Notes: a model not told the origin generated them from the sequence alone. Shown: positions 50,491 through 60,297, counted from the stretch's first letter. The stretch is 64,000 nucleotides of DNA from Yanghanlia sp047501535 (GCF_047501535.1 NZ_JAZDRJ010000012.1:62001-126000); one strand, 5' to 3'. Program-made: numbers and translations.

Positions 50491-51536
50491 GAATGATTCG
50501 GAGATTCGATAAACATGGCATCGCCATAACTGAAGAAGCGATACCTGGATTGAACGGCATGCGCATAGGCACGCCGTATGGTGTCCATGCCTGCCAGCGC
50601 CGAAACCAGCATCAACAGCGTAGATTGCGGCAGGTGGAAGTTGGTGAGCAGGGCGTCAACCATTTGAAACTGATAGCCGGGCGTGATGAATAAGCGCGTG
50701 TCGCCTTCGGCTGCTAAGTTGCCGGGTTGGTGAGCGAGCTCAGCAGCCGCCGATTCCAGCGCACGCACGCTGGTGGTGCCCACGGCGACGACTCTGCCGC
50801 CGTTTTCGCGTGTCCGGCGAAGGGCCTGCAGGGTAGCGGCGCTCACTTGAAAACGCTCCGCATGCATGACGTGCTCGCTGAGGTTTTCCACCCGCACAGG
50901 TTGGAAGGTGCCGGCACCGACATGCAGGGTTACGAAGGCAGTGTCCACGCCCATTTCGGCTAAACGCGCAAGCATGTCTTGATCGAAATGCAAGCCAGCG
51001 GTGGGCGCCGCGACGGCTCCGGGCTCGCGGGCGTACACGGTCTGATAGCGGGTGTCGTCATCCTCACTGGCCGCATGGGTGATATAGGGCGGCAGCGGTG
51101 TACTGCCGTGGGCTTCCAGCAGGTTGAGAACGTTATCCGGGAACTCCACAATAAAAAGCGCGTCTTCGCGGCCGGTCACCGTCACATAAAAGGCGTCGGC
51201 CAGCCACAGGCGCGTTCCGGGGCGCGGCGACTTGCTGGCTTTGATGTGGGCCAGAGCGGTATGGGTAGCCGTAATCCGTTCCACCAGTACTTCGACCCGA
51301 CCGCCACTTTCCTTGTTGCCGAGCAGCCGGGCTTTGATGACGCGGGTGTCATTGAAGACCAACAAGTCACCGTTACGCAGCAGCGAAGGCAGGTCAGTGA
51401 ACTGGCGGTCGTGCAGGCGGCTGTCGGAGTCGATATGCAGCAGGCGGCTACCGCTGCGTTGCGTGGCTGGCGTTTGGGCAATAAGTTCGGGAGGCAGCTC
51501 GTAGTCGAACTGGGAAAGCTGGAGATTAGAGTTCAC
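50487..51536 (-). CDS. queA: S-adenosylmethionine:tRNA ribosyltransferase-isomerase
   Basis: A 349-residue enzyme making epoxyqueuosine in tRNA. I choose GTG 51536 because the family N-terminus (NSNLQLSQFDYELPPELIAQTP) starts there and gives the standard length; the open frame reaching 51782 has no homology. Conserved blocks FNDTRVIKARL and GLHFDQDML are visible. Operon queA-tgt with overlap. Confidence 0.95.
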   Translation of the reverse strand: MNSNLQLSQFDYELPPELIAQTPATQRSGSRLLHIDSDSRLHDRQFTDLPSLLRNGDLLVFNDTRVIKARLLGNKESGGRVEVLVERITATHTALAHIKASKSPRPGTRLWLADAFYVTVTGREDALFIVEFPDNVLNLLEAHGSTPLPPYITHAASEDDDTRYQTVYAREPGAVAAPTAGLHFDQDMLARLAEMGVDTAFVTLHVGAGTFQPVRVENLSEHVMHAERFQVSAATLQALRRTRENGGRVVAVGTTSVRALESAAAELAHQPGNLAAEGDTRLFITPGYQFQMVDALLTNFHLPQSTLLMLVSALAGMDTIRRAYAHAVQSRYRFFSYGDAMFIESPNHS

Positions 51537-51866
51537 GTGCTGGCAGCTTGCCCCCATAGGGCGTGGGGAGGATGACAAAACACCTATTTTACCGGCAGTG
51601 TGATTCCCGGCCCCTCTGGGCAAGCAGCGGCATCGCATGCATGAGCGATACGGGTGGCTGCTACGCCCTGGTTTTCGTGCCTCTGACGGCCCAATAGAGG
51701 GGTGCCGACGCTGCCGTATTCGAGCCGTGCTGTTTGTCCTTGCGCTGACAGGATAGGGTTCTCGCACAGATGAATGATCCATGGTTTTGCCGGTTCCAGA
51801 GACACGGGTAAATCGCTTATGCTGGGGCCTTTCGTCGACGTTTTTCTATCGCCTACCTTTGCATCC
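51537..51866. other. 330-bp region between queA and dacB starts
   Basis: Divergent promoters must lie here. No strong consensus promoter, inverted repeat or small coding frame was recognised. Confidence 0.4.
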
Positions 51867-53366
51867 ATGCCATTCAAGCTTCTATTCCCCGTTGTGAAAA
51901 CCTGGCGCCGTGCGCGGCAGTGGGCGGCAGTCCCCTTGTTAGCAGCCGGGCTGGCGGGTGTTTTGCAGGTGTCACAGGCTGAAGCTCAAACTTTGCCCGT
52001 GGCTCAGTCGATTCAGGCTCTTCCCACTGAAGTGCAACAGGCTTGGGCGGCAACCAAGCTGCCAGATTCCACCTTGTCGCTGGTGGTGCATGAGCTGGGA
52101 GGGCAACGTCTGGCATCTCTCAACGCCATGGTGCCGCGCAACCCGGCCTCAGTGATGAAAATGGTGACGACGTGGGCGGCGCTTTCGGAATTGGGGCCTG
52201 AATACAGCTGGCGTACGGCTTTTTATACCCGGGCGGATGCACAGATTGATGCGGAAGGCACACTGACCGGGCCGCTGTACCTGAAAGCGGGTGGGGATCC
52301 TTTTCTGACTATGCAGGAGCTCTGGTCGTTGCTCAGGGAACTGCGCTTGCGTGGTGTGAAGAATATTACCGAGGTGGTGGTGGACCGCAGCCGTTTCGGC
52401 GATGTGGCGCTCGACCCCGCAGCATTCGACGGTGCGGGGGATCGCCCCTATAACGCCAGCCCGGACGTCATGATGGTGGGGCTGGGCACGGTCAGGCTGA
52501 TTTTCATACCCGATACCCAAGCCAATAAATGGGTGCCGGTGATCGACCCGCCGGTGCGCGGCTTGCGGGTTCAGGGCAATGTCGAGTGGAGCAATGCGCG
52601 TTGTCCGGGTTCGCCTCAAGTCAGCACCCAGGTACAGCGCTTGGGCACTGAAACGCTGATACAAGTGAATGGCACGGTGGCCGGCTCTTGTGGCGAATTT
52701 TCTCTGTACCGGCTGGCTTTGCCGCAACAACAACATTTTGAGGCCATGTTCCGCATGTTGTGGACGGAGCTTGGCGGCACGCTGGGGCGTGGCTTTAACA
52801 CAGGCTCCCTGCCGTCGAATGCGCGCTTGCTGGCCTGGCACGATTCTGAAACCTTGGCGGACACCATTCGCCTGATCAACAAACAGAGCAATAATGTTAT
52901 GGCTCGCATGTTGTTGTTGGCGTTGGGGGCAGAGCAGCGCGCGTCCGGAGCGACTGCGCACAGCGGCGCTCAGGCGGCCTTTCAGGTATTACGCAGCCAA
53001 GGGGTGGATACCCAAGGTTGGGTGCTGGAAAATGGCTCAGGCCTGTCGCGCCAGGAGCGGCTGACCGCCGACGGTTTGGCGTCCATGCTGGATGTTGCGT
53101 GGCGCTCGCCGCTTATGCCGGAATTTATTTCTTCGCTGGCAATTTCCGGCGTGGACGGCACGTTGCGGCGACGGTTGCGCGCCGACGAAACGCGCGGGTT
53201 AGCGCATCTCAAAACCGGCACCTTGCGCGATTCCCGTGCCTTGGCAGGTTATGTACTGGGTGCCAGCGGCCGCCGTTACGCCTTGGTGCTCATCATCAAC
53301 CACGAACGGGCGGGCAATACCGGTAAATTCCTGGACAGCGTGGTGCAATGGCTGGCAAAGCAGTAA
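51867..53366 (+). CDS. dacB: D-alanyl-D-alanine carboxypeptidase/endopeptidase (PBP4)
   Basis: A 499-residue periplasmic penicillin-binding protein from ATG 51867 (MPFKLLFP), with a signal peptide of about 36 residues ending near AEA-QT. The active-site motifs are SVMK (Ser95, Lys98), SNN (341-343) and KTG (449-451). The large insertion between the first two motifs is typical of class C PBP4. It trims or cleaves peptidoglycan cross-links. The upstream start at 51774 adds residues without signal-peptide character. Confidence 0.94.
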   Translation: MPFKLLFPVVKTWRRARQWAAVPLLAAGLAGVLQVSQAEAQTLPVAQSIQALPTEVQQAWAATKLPDSTLSLVVHELGGQRLASLNAMVPRNPASVMKMVTTWAALSELGPEYSWRTAFYTRADAQIDAEGTLTGPLYLKAGGDPFLTMQELWSLLRELRLRGVKNITEVVVDRSRFGDVALDPAAFDGAGDRPYNASPDVMMVGLGTVRLIFIPDTQANKWVPVIDPPVRGLRVQGNVEWSNARCPGSPQVSTQVQRLGTETLIQVNGTVAGSCGEFSLYRLALPQQQHFEAMFRMLWTELGGTLGRGFNTGSLPSNARLLAWHDSETLADTIRLINKQSNNVMARMLLLALGAEQRASGATAHSGAQAAFQVLRSQGVDTQGWVLENGSGLSRQERLTADGLASMLDVAWRSPLMPEFISSLAISGVDGTLRRRLRADETRGLAHLKTGTLRDSRALAGYVLGASGRRYALVLIINHERAGNTGKFLDSVVQWLAKQ

Positions 53367-53519
53367 AAGCGTAACGAAACCATCAAAACTCAAGGCATAA
53401 TGCAGGGGTGGCTGTAATTGGCCGCACGCCTGTGCACACGCCTCATCGTTATGGTCGGTGCCAGGCAAGGCAGTTATTTTTTAGAGCCGAAGGGTTCCCT
53501 GACGGGCTACGGAGATGTT

Positions 53520-53535
53520 CCGGCCCGCAGGCCGG
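53520..53535 (+). promoter_or_regulatory. GC hairpin in the upp leader
   Basis: CCGGCC (53520-53525), loop CGCA, GGCCGG (53530-53535). It lies 30 bases before the upp start, in a 199-base intergenic region. It could be an attenuator or RNA-stability element; no known riboswitch pattern was recognised. Confidence 0.4.
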
Positions 53536-53565
53536 GGCTCTTCACTTTGCAGGAACGCATCATAA

Positions 53566-54204
53566 ATGCCAGTACATGAAATCCGCCACCCCTTGATTCA
53601 GCACAAGCTGGGCTTGATGCGCAAGGCCGATCTCAGCACCAAGAACTTCCGGGAAATGTCCCAGGAAATCGCAGCGCTGCTCACCTATGAAGCATCTAAA
53701 GATCTTCCTCTCGAACCTCAGAGAATCGAAAGCTGGTGCGGCCCGCTGGACGTTGAGAAAATCGCCGGAAAGAAAGTAACCGTCGTGCCTATTTTGCGGG
53801 CGGGCATCGGCATGCTGGATGGCGTGTTGACGCTTATTCCAGGCGCCAAAGTCAGTGCGGTGGGCATTGCTCGCAACGAAGAAACTTTCGAAGCGCAAAC
53901 CTATCTTGAAAAGCTGGTGGGCCAATTAGACGAGCGCCTGGCGCTGATTGTTGACCCTATGCTGGCTACCGGCGGCTCTATGGTGGCCACCATAGACCTC
54001 CTGAAGAAGGCGGGGTGTCGGAATATCCGCGCCTTGGTGCTGGTCGCTGCCCCACAGGGCATTGCAGCAGTTGAAAAGCACCACCCCGATGTGCATATTT
54101 ATACGGCGGCCGTTGATAGCCATCTCGATGAGAGCGGCTATATTATTCCTGGGTTGGGCGATGCAGGTGATCGCATTTTCGGAACCCGGCAGAAGGACGC
54201 CTGA
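53566..54204 (+). CDS. upp: uracil phosphoribosyltransferase
   Basis: A 212-residue salvage enzyme forming UMP from uracil and PRPP. The PRPP loop is LIVDPMLATGGSM and the uracil-binding C-terminus is GYIIPGLGDAGDRIFGT, both standard. Length matches the family (~208-212). Own leader with a hairpin; the downstream YqjD-like gene starts 69 bases later. Confidence 0.96.
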   Translation: MPVHEIRHPLIQHKLGLMRKADLSTKNFREMSQEIAALLTYEASKDLPLEPQRIESWCGPLDVEKIAGKKVTVVPILRAGIGMLDGVLTLIPGAKVSAVGIARNEETFEAQTYLEKLVGQLDERLALIVDPMLATGGSMVATIDLLKKAGCRNIRALVLVAAPQGIAAVEKHHPDVHIYTAAVDSHLDESGYIIPGLGDAGDRIFGTRQKDA

Positions 54205-54273
54205 ACGCTGGGTACAAGGTTTGCCCGTGTATCGCAGCCCCGTCGCAGTCAGTTGTTTAACAGGAGTTGAAAC

Positions 54274-54588
54274 ATGAAAGAGAAAAGCATCCGCGATCGT
54301 GAAGAAGAGTTCGTCGATCGTGTCAAAGAAAGCCTGGATGAAGCAGAACGCATGTTGCAACAGGCGGCGGAAGCGACTGGTGATAAGGCTGAAGAGTTGC
54401 GCGAAAGCGCCATGCGCTCGCTGCGTCGCACGCGCGAACATCTCTATTCAACACAAGACGAGCTTATGGCTCGCGGGCGCCGCGCCGCACGGGCCACCGA
54501 CGACTACGTGCATGACAACCCCTGGCGTGCCATCGGTGTTGCGGGCCTGATGGGAGTCCTGATCGGCGCCATCATCTGCCGTCGCTAA
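54274..54588 (+). CDS. ElaB/YqjD (DUF883) family membrane protein
   Basis: A 104-residue protein: about 75 charged helical residues (EEEFVDRVKESLDEAERMLQ) and a single C-terminal membrane helix (WRAIGVAGLMGVLIGAIICRR) with the family DNPWRAIG motif. YqjD-like tail-anchored proteins bind ribosomes in stationary phase in E. coli. First gene of a yqjD-yqjE-yqjK-like cluster. Confidence 0.92.
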   Translation: MKEKSIRDREEEFVDRVKESLDEAERMLQQAAEATGDKAEELRESAMRSLRRTREHLYSTQDELMARGRRAARATDDYVHDNPWRAIGVAGLMGVLIGAIICRR

Positions 54589-54600
54589 CGCGGGCCTGTT

Positions 54601-55026
54601 ATGGCGTTGCGCGAAACGGTCGGCGGGCTGGCCGCCACGCTGCTTTCAATCCTGCGGACTCGCTTTGAGCTGTTCGCACTTGAGGCTGCAGAACAGAAAG
54701 CCAATGTCCTGACCCTGCTCGGCATGGTCTTCGGGGCCTTGCTGTTTCTGACTCTGGCGTTGCTGGTGTTTACAGGGTTAGTGGCGGTGTATTTCTGGCC
54801 CACGGAAGACCGTTATCTGGCGTTGGCCATTCTGGCCTTCATCTATTTTGCGGTTGGGCTCGGCCTGCTGCTGGCCGTACGCACAAAACTCGTGAATAGC
54901 CCGACGCCATTTGCGGCAACACTGGATGAGTTGCGGCGCGATATCGACCTTGTGGATCGCTTGAAAGAACCTTCTTCAAGCGCTGTGCCGCCCGAGTGGA
55001 TGCCGCCGCCGGGAGATCGCTCATGA
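54601..55026 (+). CDS. YqjE-like phage-holin-family membrane protein
   Basis: A 141-residue protein with two membrane helices at about 40-65 and 77-97 and a charged C-terminus. The block TRFELFALEAAEQKANVLTLL is typical of the PF07332-type family found after yqjD. Starts 12 bases after the previous stop, and its stop overlaps the next start by four bases. Confidence 0.88.
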   Translation: MALRETVGGLAATLLSILRTRFELFALEAAEQKANVLTLLGMVFGALLFLTLALLVFTGLVAVYFWPTEDRYLALAILAFIYFAVGLGLLLAVRTKLVNSPTPFAATLDELRRDIDLVDRLKEPSSSAVPPEWMPPPGDRS

Positions 55027-55361
55027 GTCGCCGCTCTCCAAGCCAGGAACGGGCCTTGCGTATAGAGCTGTTGCGCGCTCGGGCTGCTCTGGAACGTCAG
55101 AGTCTGGCCCTTGGTGTTCAGCACCTTGGCAGGTCGTTAACGCCGCGCGGTCTGCTCGCATCGTTTTTGCCCGGCGACACCAGTCGTAAGTCACCTGCCG
55201 ACTACCTGCTTCAGGCCTTGCGTCTGACGCGGCGTTACCCTTTGGTGCTTTCTTTGGGTTCGTCTCTGCTTTCGGGGGTGGCCCGTCGTAAGTCCCGTTG
55301 GTGGAAGCTGGCGGCGGCTGCGGTGGTCGCCTGGCAGGTGTCGCGCGCAGTCAAAAAATAG
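55023..55361 (+). CDS. YqjK-like small basic protein
   Basis: A 112-residue basic protein from ATG 55023. It has an Arg-rich N-terminal helix (RALRIELLRARAALERQ) and a hydrophobic segment near the C-terminus (WWKLAAAAVVAWQVSRAVKK). Position after YqjD and YqjE homologues supports a YqjK-type role in the same membrane stress cluster. A terminator follows 20 bases later. Confidence 0.78.
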   Translation: MSRRSPSQERALRIELLRARAALERQSLALGVQHLGRSLTPRGLLASFLPGDTSRKSPADYLLQALRLTRRYPLVLSLGSSLLSGVARRKSRWWKLAAAAVVAWQVSRAVKK

Positions 55362-55381
55362 GGGATAGACTTTTGCCCATT

Positions 55382-55424
55382 CGGCCGCCAATGCTCTCAA
55401 TCATGCATGGCGGCCGTTTTTTTT
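55382..55424 (+). terminator. terminator of the yqjDEK-like operon
   Basis: CGGCCGCCA (55382-55390) pairs with TGGCGGCCG (55408-55416), followed by eight T. Strong plus-strand intrinsic terminator just before the convergent ubiD. Confidence 0.93.
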
Positions 55425-55429
55425 CCGTG

Positions 55430-56974
55430 TCAAAGGCCAAGCGAATCCCACATGGCATCGACCCGGCTGCGTACATCGTCGTCCATGACAATGGGGCGGC
55501 CCCATTCGCGGTCGGTTTCACCCGGCCATTTGTTGGTGGCATCCATGCCCATCTTGCCGCCCAAGCCGGATACCGGTGAAGCAAAGTCCAGGTAGTCGAT
55601 GGGGGTGTTTTCCACCATAACCGTATCGCGCACCGGGTCCATGCGGGTGGTCATGGCCCACACCACTTCTTGCCAGTCGCGAATGTTGACATCGTCGTCC
55701 ACCACGATGATGAACTTGGTGTACATGAACTGGCGCAAAATGCTCCAAATACCGAACAGCACGCGTTTGGCATGCCCCGGATACTGCTTGCGCATGGACA
55801 CGACGGCCAAGCGATAGCTACACCCTTCAGGCGGCAGATAAAAGTCGGTGATTTCTGGCAACTGGCGTTGCAGCAGGGGAACAAAGACTTCGTTCAACGC
55901 AACGCCCAGCACGGCGGGTTCATCTGGTGGTTTGCCGGTGTAGGTGCTGTGGTAGATGGCGTCGCGGCGCATGGTGATGCGGTCGACGGTGAATACGGGG
56001 AACCAGTCCTGTTCGTTGTAATAACCGGTGTGATCGCCGTACGGCCCTTCCAGAGCAAGTTCGTAATCACTGCGGGGCGGCTGCGGGGCGCCTTCCGGCA
56101 CGTTGGGCGGCAGGGCGCGCGGGTCGCTGGCGGGCAGAATATGCCCTTCGAGCACAATTTCCGCATACGCAGGCACGGAAAGGTCGCTGCCCAGCGCGTT
56201 AGCCACTTCGGTGCGCGAGCCTCGCAGCAGGCCTGCAAACTGGTATTCGGAGAGGCTGTCGGGCACCGGGGTGACAGCGGCCAGAATGGTCGCCGGGTCG
56301 GTGCCCAGAGCAACGGCGATGGGGAAGGGCTGGCCCGGGTTGGCCAGACAGTGGTCGCGAAAGTCCAGTGCACCGCCGCGGTGCGACAGCCAGCGCATAA
56401 TAAGTTTGTTGCGGCCCACCTGCTGTTGCCGGTAAATGCCTAAGTTCTGGCGCTTGGCTCGTGGGCCACGTGTGATGACCAAACCCCAGGTCAGCAGCGG
56501 CGCGATATCTTCCGGCCAGCAGTGTTGTAAAGGAATATTGGAAAGGTCGACGTCATCGCCTTCCAAGACGATCTCATGGCATGGTGCGCTGCGAATACGC
56601 TTCGGGCTCATGTCCCATAAGGCGGATTTCAGGGTGTTGACCGTGCCGATGGCTTCACGCAGATTGCGCGGCGCTTCGGGTTCGCGCAGGCTGGCCAGCA
56701 GTTCGCCAATGCCACGTAGGGCGGAAACGTCGGCGGCGCCCATGCCCCAGGCGACGCGTTCCGGTGTACCGAATAGGTTGGCCAAGACTGGCATAGTGGC
56801 GGGCGCGCCGTTGTGTGTCGCTTGCTCGAACAGCAGGGCCGGCCCCGCCTTGCGCAAGACCCGATCGCTGATTTCAGTCATCTCAAGCCGGGTCGAGACA
56901 GGCTGAGTAATGCGTTTCAGTTGGCCCGCTTTTTCGAGCTGCTGAATGAAGTCTCTAAGGTCACGGTATTTCAC
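55430..56974 (-). CDS. ubiD: 4-hydroxy-3-polyprenylbenzoate decarboxylase
   Basis: About 514 residues from GTG 56974 (VKYRDLRDFIQQLEKAGQLKRI), matching the family N-terminus; a TTG at 56986 would add four residues. UbiD decarboxylates the ubiquinone precursor with prenylated FMN. Visible features include the conserved Glu-rich region DYELALEGPYGDHTGYY and LGSDLSVPAYAEIVLEGHILP. It is a single gene on the minus strand. Confidence 0.93.
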   Translation of the reverse strand: MKYRDLRDFIQQLEKAGQLKRITQPVSTRLEMTEISDRVLRKAGPALLFEQATHNGAPATMPVLANLFGTPERVAWGMGAADVSALRGIGELLASLREPEAPRNLREAIGTVNTLKSALWDMSPKRIRSAPCHEIVLEGDDVDLSNIPLQHCWPEDIAPLLTWGLVITRGPRAKRQNLGIYRQQQVGRNKLIMRWLSHRGGALDFRDHCLANPGQPFPIAVALGTDPATILAAVTPVPDSLSEYQFAGLLRGSRTEVANALGSDLSVPAYAEIVLEGHILPASDPRALPPNVPEGAPQPPRSDYELALEGPYGDHTGYYNEQDWFPVFTVDRITMRRDAIYHSTYTGKPPDEPAVLGVALNEVFVPLLQRQLPEITDFYLPPEGCSYRLAVVSMRKQYPGHAKRVLFGIWSILRQFMYTKFIIVVDDDVNIRDWQEVVWAMTTRMDPVRDTVMVENTPIDYLDFASPVSGLGGKMGMDATNKWPGETDREWGRPIVMDDDVRSRVDAMWDSLGL

Positions 56975-57051
56975 GGCGAGCGGCAATTCCGGTTACAGTC
57001 TCTGGGAGTGGCAAGGTTAACATTCCAGGGGTTTGATTTCAGGGAGTCCCA

Positions 57052-58032
57052 ATGGCTGCCGATAATAATTCTAGGTGGAAAACGCGCTCCACGCGCCCGG
57101 GGCGAGTGGAATCGCCACCGGGCACGGTATCTGTGCCGGAAAAATGGCGTGCGCACACCAGTCGGCATGGCGAGGCTCCTGCACGGCCCCAGCGCGGCTC
57201 ATTAGCGCGGGCTGTGTCGGCCTTGGAAAGTCGCTTGGCCGAATGGCTGAATGTGGGCGCGGCCTACCTGGGAATTGCCGTGTTGGTGACGCTTGTTATG
57301 GTGTTCAGCATTGCACCATTGCGCGACCAGGTCAGCCAGGTTCACCAGGCTTTGCTAGAAGCGCTGCGCCCTGCAAGCGTCGATGATGTGTTGTATGCAA
57401 TGCTGGCCATCGATGACGATAATCGGGAACTTCTGGAGCACCTAGCAGGCACTGTTGCCGAGTCGACAGAGCCGCAAGAGGGTGAAGTCAACCCGCCGCC
57501 CACCAGCGCCGAGTCCATCAATTTTGTGGGTTTGCTCAAGGCCTCAAGCGAAGAGAGCAGCGTGGAAGGTATTACCGCCGCACAAGAAACGGCTTTGCGT
57601 AGCTATTTGGCCCGTAAATACCGGATCGCTTCCAGTGTGGCAGGCGCCATCATCAATACGGTGTTTGTGGTGGCCCGCGAGATGGACCTCGACCCACAAC
57701 TGATTCTTGCCGTGATTGCCATCGAGTCGCGCTACAACCCTTACGCTGAAAGCCATGTTGGCGCACAGGGGTTGATGCAGGTCATGACCCGCGTCCACAA
57801 AGAAAAATTCACCGAGTTTTCCGACGGCACGATAGCCGCCTTGCACCCCATTGCCAATATCCGGGTGGGTTCACGTATCTTGCGCGACTGCATCGACCGG
57901 CGCGGCTCCATTGAGCGGGGGCTGGCCTGTTATGTGGGTGCGACAGGCCCAAGCGACGGCGGTTATGGTGCCAAGGTATTGGCTGAACGCCGCCGCATTG
58001 CCTTGGCGTCGGGGATTCCGGTGGGGCGCTAA
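57052..58032 (+). CDS. membrane-anchored lytic transglycosylase domain protein
   Basis: A 326-residue protein with one membrane helix at about 67-90 after a ~60-residue cytoplasmic, basic N-terminus. The SLT domain (about 195-320) has the catalytic Glu225 in VIAIESRYNPYAES, followed by GAQGLMQVM. It cleaves peptidoglycan glycan strands. Between the anchor and the SLT domain is a helical, acidic linker. It converges with the aminotransferase gene, 8 bases apart. Confidence 0.88.
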   Translation: MAADNNSRWKTRSTRPGRVESPPGTVSVPEKWRAHTSRHGEAPARPQRGSLARAVSALESRLAEWLNVGAAYLGIAVLVTLVMVFSIAPLRDQVSQVHQALLEALRPASVDDVLYAMLAIDDDNRELLEHLAGTVAESTEPQEGEVNPPPTSAESINFVGLLKASSEESSVEGITAAQETALRSYLARKYRIASSVAGAIINTVFVVAREMDLDPQLILAVIAIESRYNPYAESHVGAQGLMQVMTRVHKEKFTEFSDGTIAALHPIANIRVGSRILRDCIDRRGSIERGLACYVGATGPSDGGYGAKVLAERRRIALASGIPVGR

Positions 58033-58040
58033 GCTGCCGT

Positions 58041-59207
58041 TCAGGCTTGGCCAGGCAACCAGGCTTCCAGCCGGCTCACCGCTTCTTGCAAGCGGTCTAG
58101 CCGGGTGGCATACGACAGCCTGAGGCTGGTGGCTGCATGGGCCGGGCCGAAGTCGCGCCCTGGAACAGTAGCGATTCCAGGGCCATGCAGCAGTTGCTGG
58201 GCGAAGTCGTCGCTGTCCTGGCTGTAGCGGCTGATATCAAGGTAAATGTAGAAAGCGCCATCGGGTTTGACGGGTACGTGCAGGCCCAAGCGTTCCAATT
58301 CAGGTAGCAGGTAATCGCGGCGCTGCTTGAACGACAACCGCCGTTTCTCGAAAATGGCCAGGACTTCCGGTTCAAAACAGCTGATGGCAGCGTGCTGCGC
58401 CAGGCTGGGAGCGCAGATACATAAATTGGAAGCCAGTTTGTCCAGAGCGGGCAGCATCCAAGTGGGGGCAATCATCCAGCCCAGGCGCCAGCCTGTCATG
58501 TGAAAATACTTGGAAAAACTGTTGATGATGACAATGTCGTCATCCAGCGTCAGGGCGCTAGTGGGCGTATCTTCATAGTAGAGACCAATATAAATCTCAT
58601 CCATGATGATGAAGCCGCCGCGAGCCCGGACTTCAGCGACCAATTCGCGCAAGGCTTCGCGTTCCATACTGGTGCCGGTGGGGTTGCTTGGAGAGGCAAT
58701 CAGCACGCCCCGGGTTTGCGGTCCCCAGTGGCGGCGCACATCTTCAGCGGAAAGGTGAAAGCGTTGCTCGGCGTGAGTGGGGATCAGCCGCGGAACACCG
58801 CCTGCGGAAATAATGAAATTTTGGTTGGCAGGGTAGGAAGGGTCGGGCAGCAAGACCTCGTCGCCTGGGTTGATCAGTGCCATGGCGGCCAGCAGCAGGG
58901 CGCCGGAAGCGCCCGCAGTGACGATAATGCGTGATGGATCAACGCTGGCGCCATAGCATTCGCTGTAATGGTGGGCAATGGTCTCGCGCAGAACCGGCAG
59001 GCCAGCGGGCGAGGTATAGCCGCTCAGGCCCGCTTCGGCGGCGCGGTTAAGGGTTTCGACAACCTGCGGCGGAGCCGTAAAATCAGGTTCGCCGATACCC
59101 AGGCTGATGATGTCGCGCCCTTGCGCGCTGAGCGCCGCCGCCTGTTTGAACATTTCAACGGCGTAGAAGGGCATGACCTGTTCGGTGCGCTTTGCTAGAG
59201 ATGACAT
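58041..59207 (-). CDS. class I/II PLP-dependent aminotransferase
   Basis: A 388-residue enzyme from ATG 59207 (MSSLAKRTEQVMPFYAVEMF). The PLP-binding Lys233 is in INSFSKYFHMTGWRLGW, and SNPTGTSMERE and IMDEIYIGLYYED are typical of aspartate/alanine-type aminotransferases. An upstream ATG at 59396 adds 63 residues without family character and overlaps the divergent gene. Substrate not defined. Confidence 0.92.
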   Translation of the reverse strand: MSSLAKRTEQVMPFYAVEMFKQAAALSAQGRDIISLGIGEPDFTAPPQVVETLNRAAEAGLSGYTSPAGLPVLRETIAHHYSECYGASVDPSRIIVTAGASGALLLAAMALINPGDEVLLPDPSYPANQNFIISAGGVPRLIPTHAEQRFHLSAEDVRRHWGPQTRGVLIASPSNPTGTSMEREALRELVAEVRARGGFIIMDEIYIGLYYEDTPTSALTLDDDIVIINSFSKYFHMTGWRLGWMIAPTWMLPALDKLASNLCICAPSLAQHAAISCFEPEVLAIFEKRRLSFKQRRDYLLPELERLGLHVPVKPDGAFYIYLDISRYSQDSDDFAQQLLHGPGIATVPGRDFGPAHAATSLRLSYATRLDRLQEAVSRLEAWLPGQA

Positions 59208-59322
59208 GGCTTGAGTAATGCGGATGGTAGATCGGAGTGTAGGAATTGTAGCTGGGCGGTGCGAGTACGGGCCGTCAAGCCCCGCACCTGGTTTTTTTTG
59301 AGGTTGATCAGGAGAGTTACGC

Positions 59323-60297
59323 ATGCAATCGGAAAGCCGTCGCGCATTCTTGAGGGGGCGCCGCCCGGCCACCACCCCTTGGGAGGCTTTCTGCAACCGC
59401 CTGCGCCGTTTGGCGGCAGGGACGCTTACCGTGTTGGATGATGAACCTGACAGCCAGGCCGCACGCCTGGTCGTCCAGCAGCCTACGGACGCCCATCATG
59501 CGCGATTGCTCTGTGCCGAATATGGCGTATGCATGGCCTTGGAAGGCGTGCCCGACGCCATGTCTCACGATGGGCCGGTACTCTGGCTGAGTCCGGGGCG
59601 AGGAGTTTCCGCCCATCAGTTGCTAGAGCCCGGCGGCAGCCGCTGGTTTGTGCAGCCAGGTTGCCTGTTAGGCGAACTCGAAGCGGTCGGGTTTACTTGC
59701 TTTGCTGAGCTGCCCGCCCACATGACGGTGGCGGCCTGGCTGGCGGACCGTACTTCGTGCAACTGGCCCACCGGTCATACGGCGGCTTCTGGTTTGGCTC
59801 ACGCAACCGCTTTGCTGGCTGACGGTACGTCGGTCAGCCTGGGGGCGTTTGGCACGGACAACCGCAAAGCCCTCGACAGCCTGCGGTTGCAGCGGCTTAT
59901 TCCTGCACTGTTCAGCTTATCGATGGGAGAGGACGCCCGCACCTGCGCGCAATGGCGGGCCTGGCCCTCGCGCTACCGGCTGGACGCTTTGCAACCGGCC
60001 GCCGGCAACACCCTCAATCTTTCGCACCTGCTGCTGGGCCATGGCGGTGATCTCGCCTGGGTGGAGTGGGTGGTGCTGGATCAGGCGCTGGCCGACGCCG
60101 CTGCGGGCCAGCAGTTGCCATTAGAGTTGCCGGACACAGGCGTGGAATCACACTATTCCGGCGGCGCGCTTCCGCAAGGCGGCTCAGGGCCATGCGAGGC
60201 GGTTAACGTCGCCCGCGCCGCTCAGGATGTTGATGTCGCCATCAAAGCGCTGTTTGACCCGGACGGCCTGTTTCCTCACCCAGGGCAGACGCTTTAG
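59323..60297 (+). CDS. FAD-binding oxidase-like protein, divergent
   Basis: A 324-residue protein. The stretch TVAAWLADRTSCNWPTGH followed by LADGTSVSLGAFG resembles the FAD-binding (PCMH) fold of lactate/glycolate-type oxidases, and the end DVAIKALFDPDGLFPHPGQ is the normal C-terminus of that group. The N-terminus SRRAFLRG looks like a twin-arginine motif but lacks the hydrophobic stretch of a true Tat signal. The protein is shorter than full-length flavoproteins (~460-550 residues). Function uncertain. Confidence 0.65.
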   Translation: MQSESRRAFLRGRRPATTPWEAFCNRLRRLAAGTLTVLDDEPDSQAARLVVQQPTDAHHARLLCAEYGVCMALEGVPDAMSHDGPVLWLSPGRGVSAHQLLEPGGSRWFVQPGCLLGELEAVGFTCFAELPAHMTVAAWLADRTSCNWPTGHTAASGLAHATALLADGTSVSLGAFGTDNRKALDSLRLQRLIPALFSLSMGEDARTCAQWRAWPSRYRLDALQPAAGNTLNLSHLLLGHGGDLAWVEWVVLDQALADAAAGQQLPLELPDTGVESHYSGGALPQGGSGPCEAVNVARAAQDVDVAIKALFDPDGLFPHPGQTL

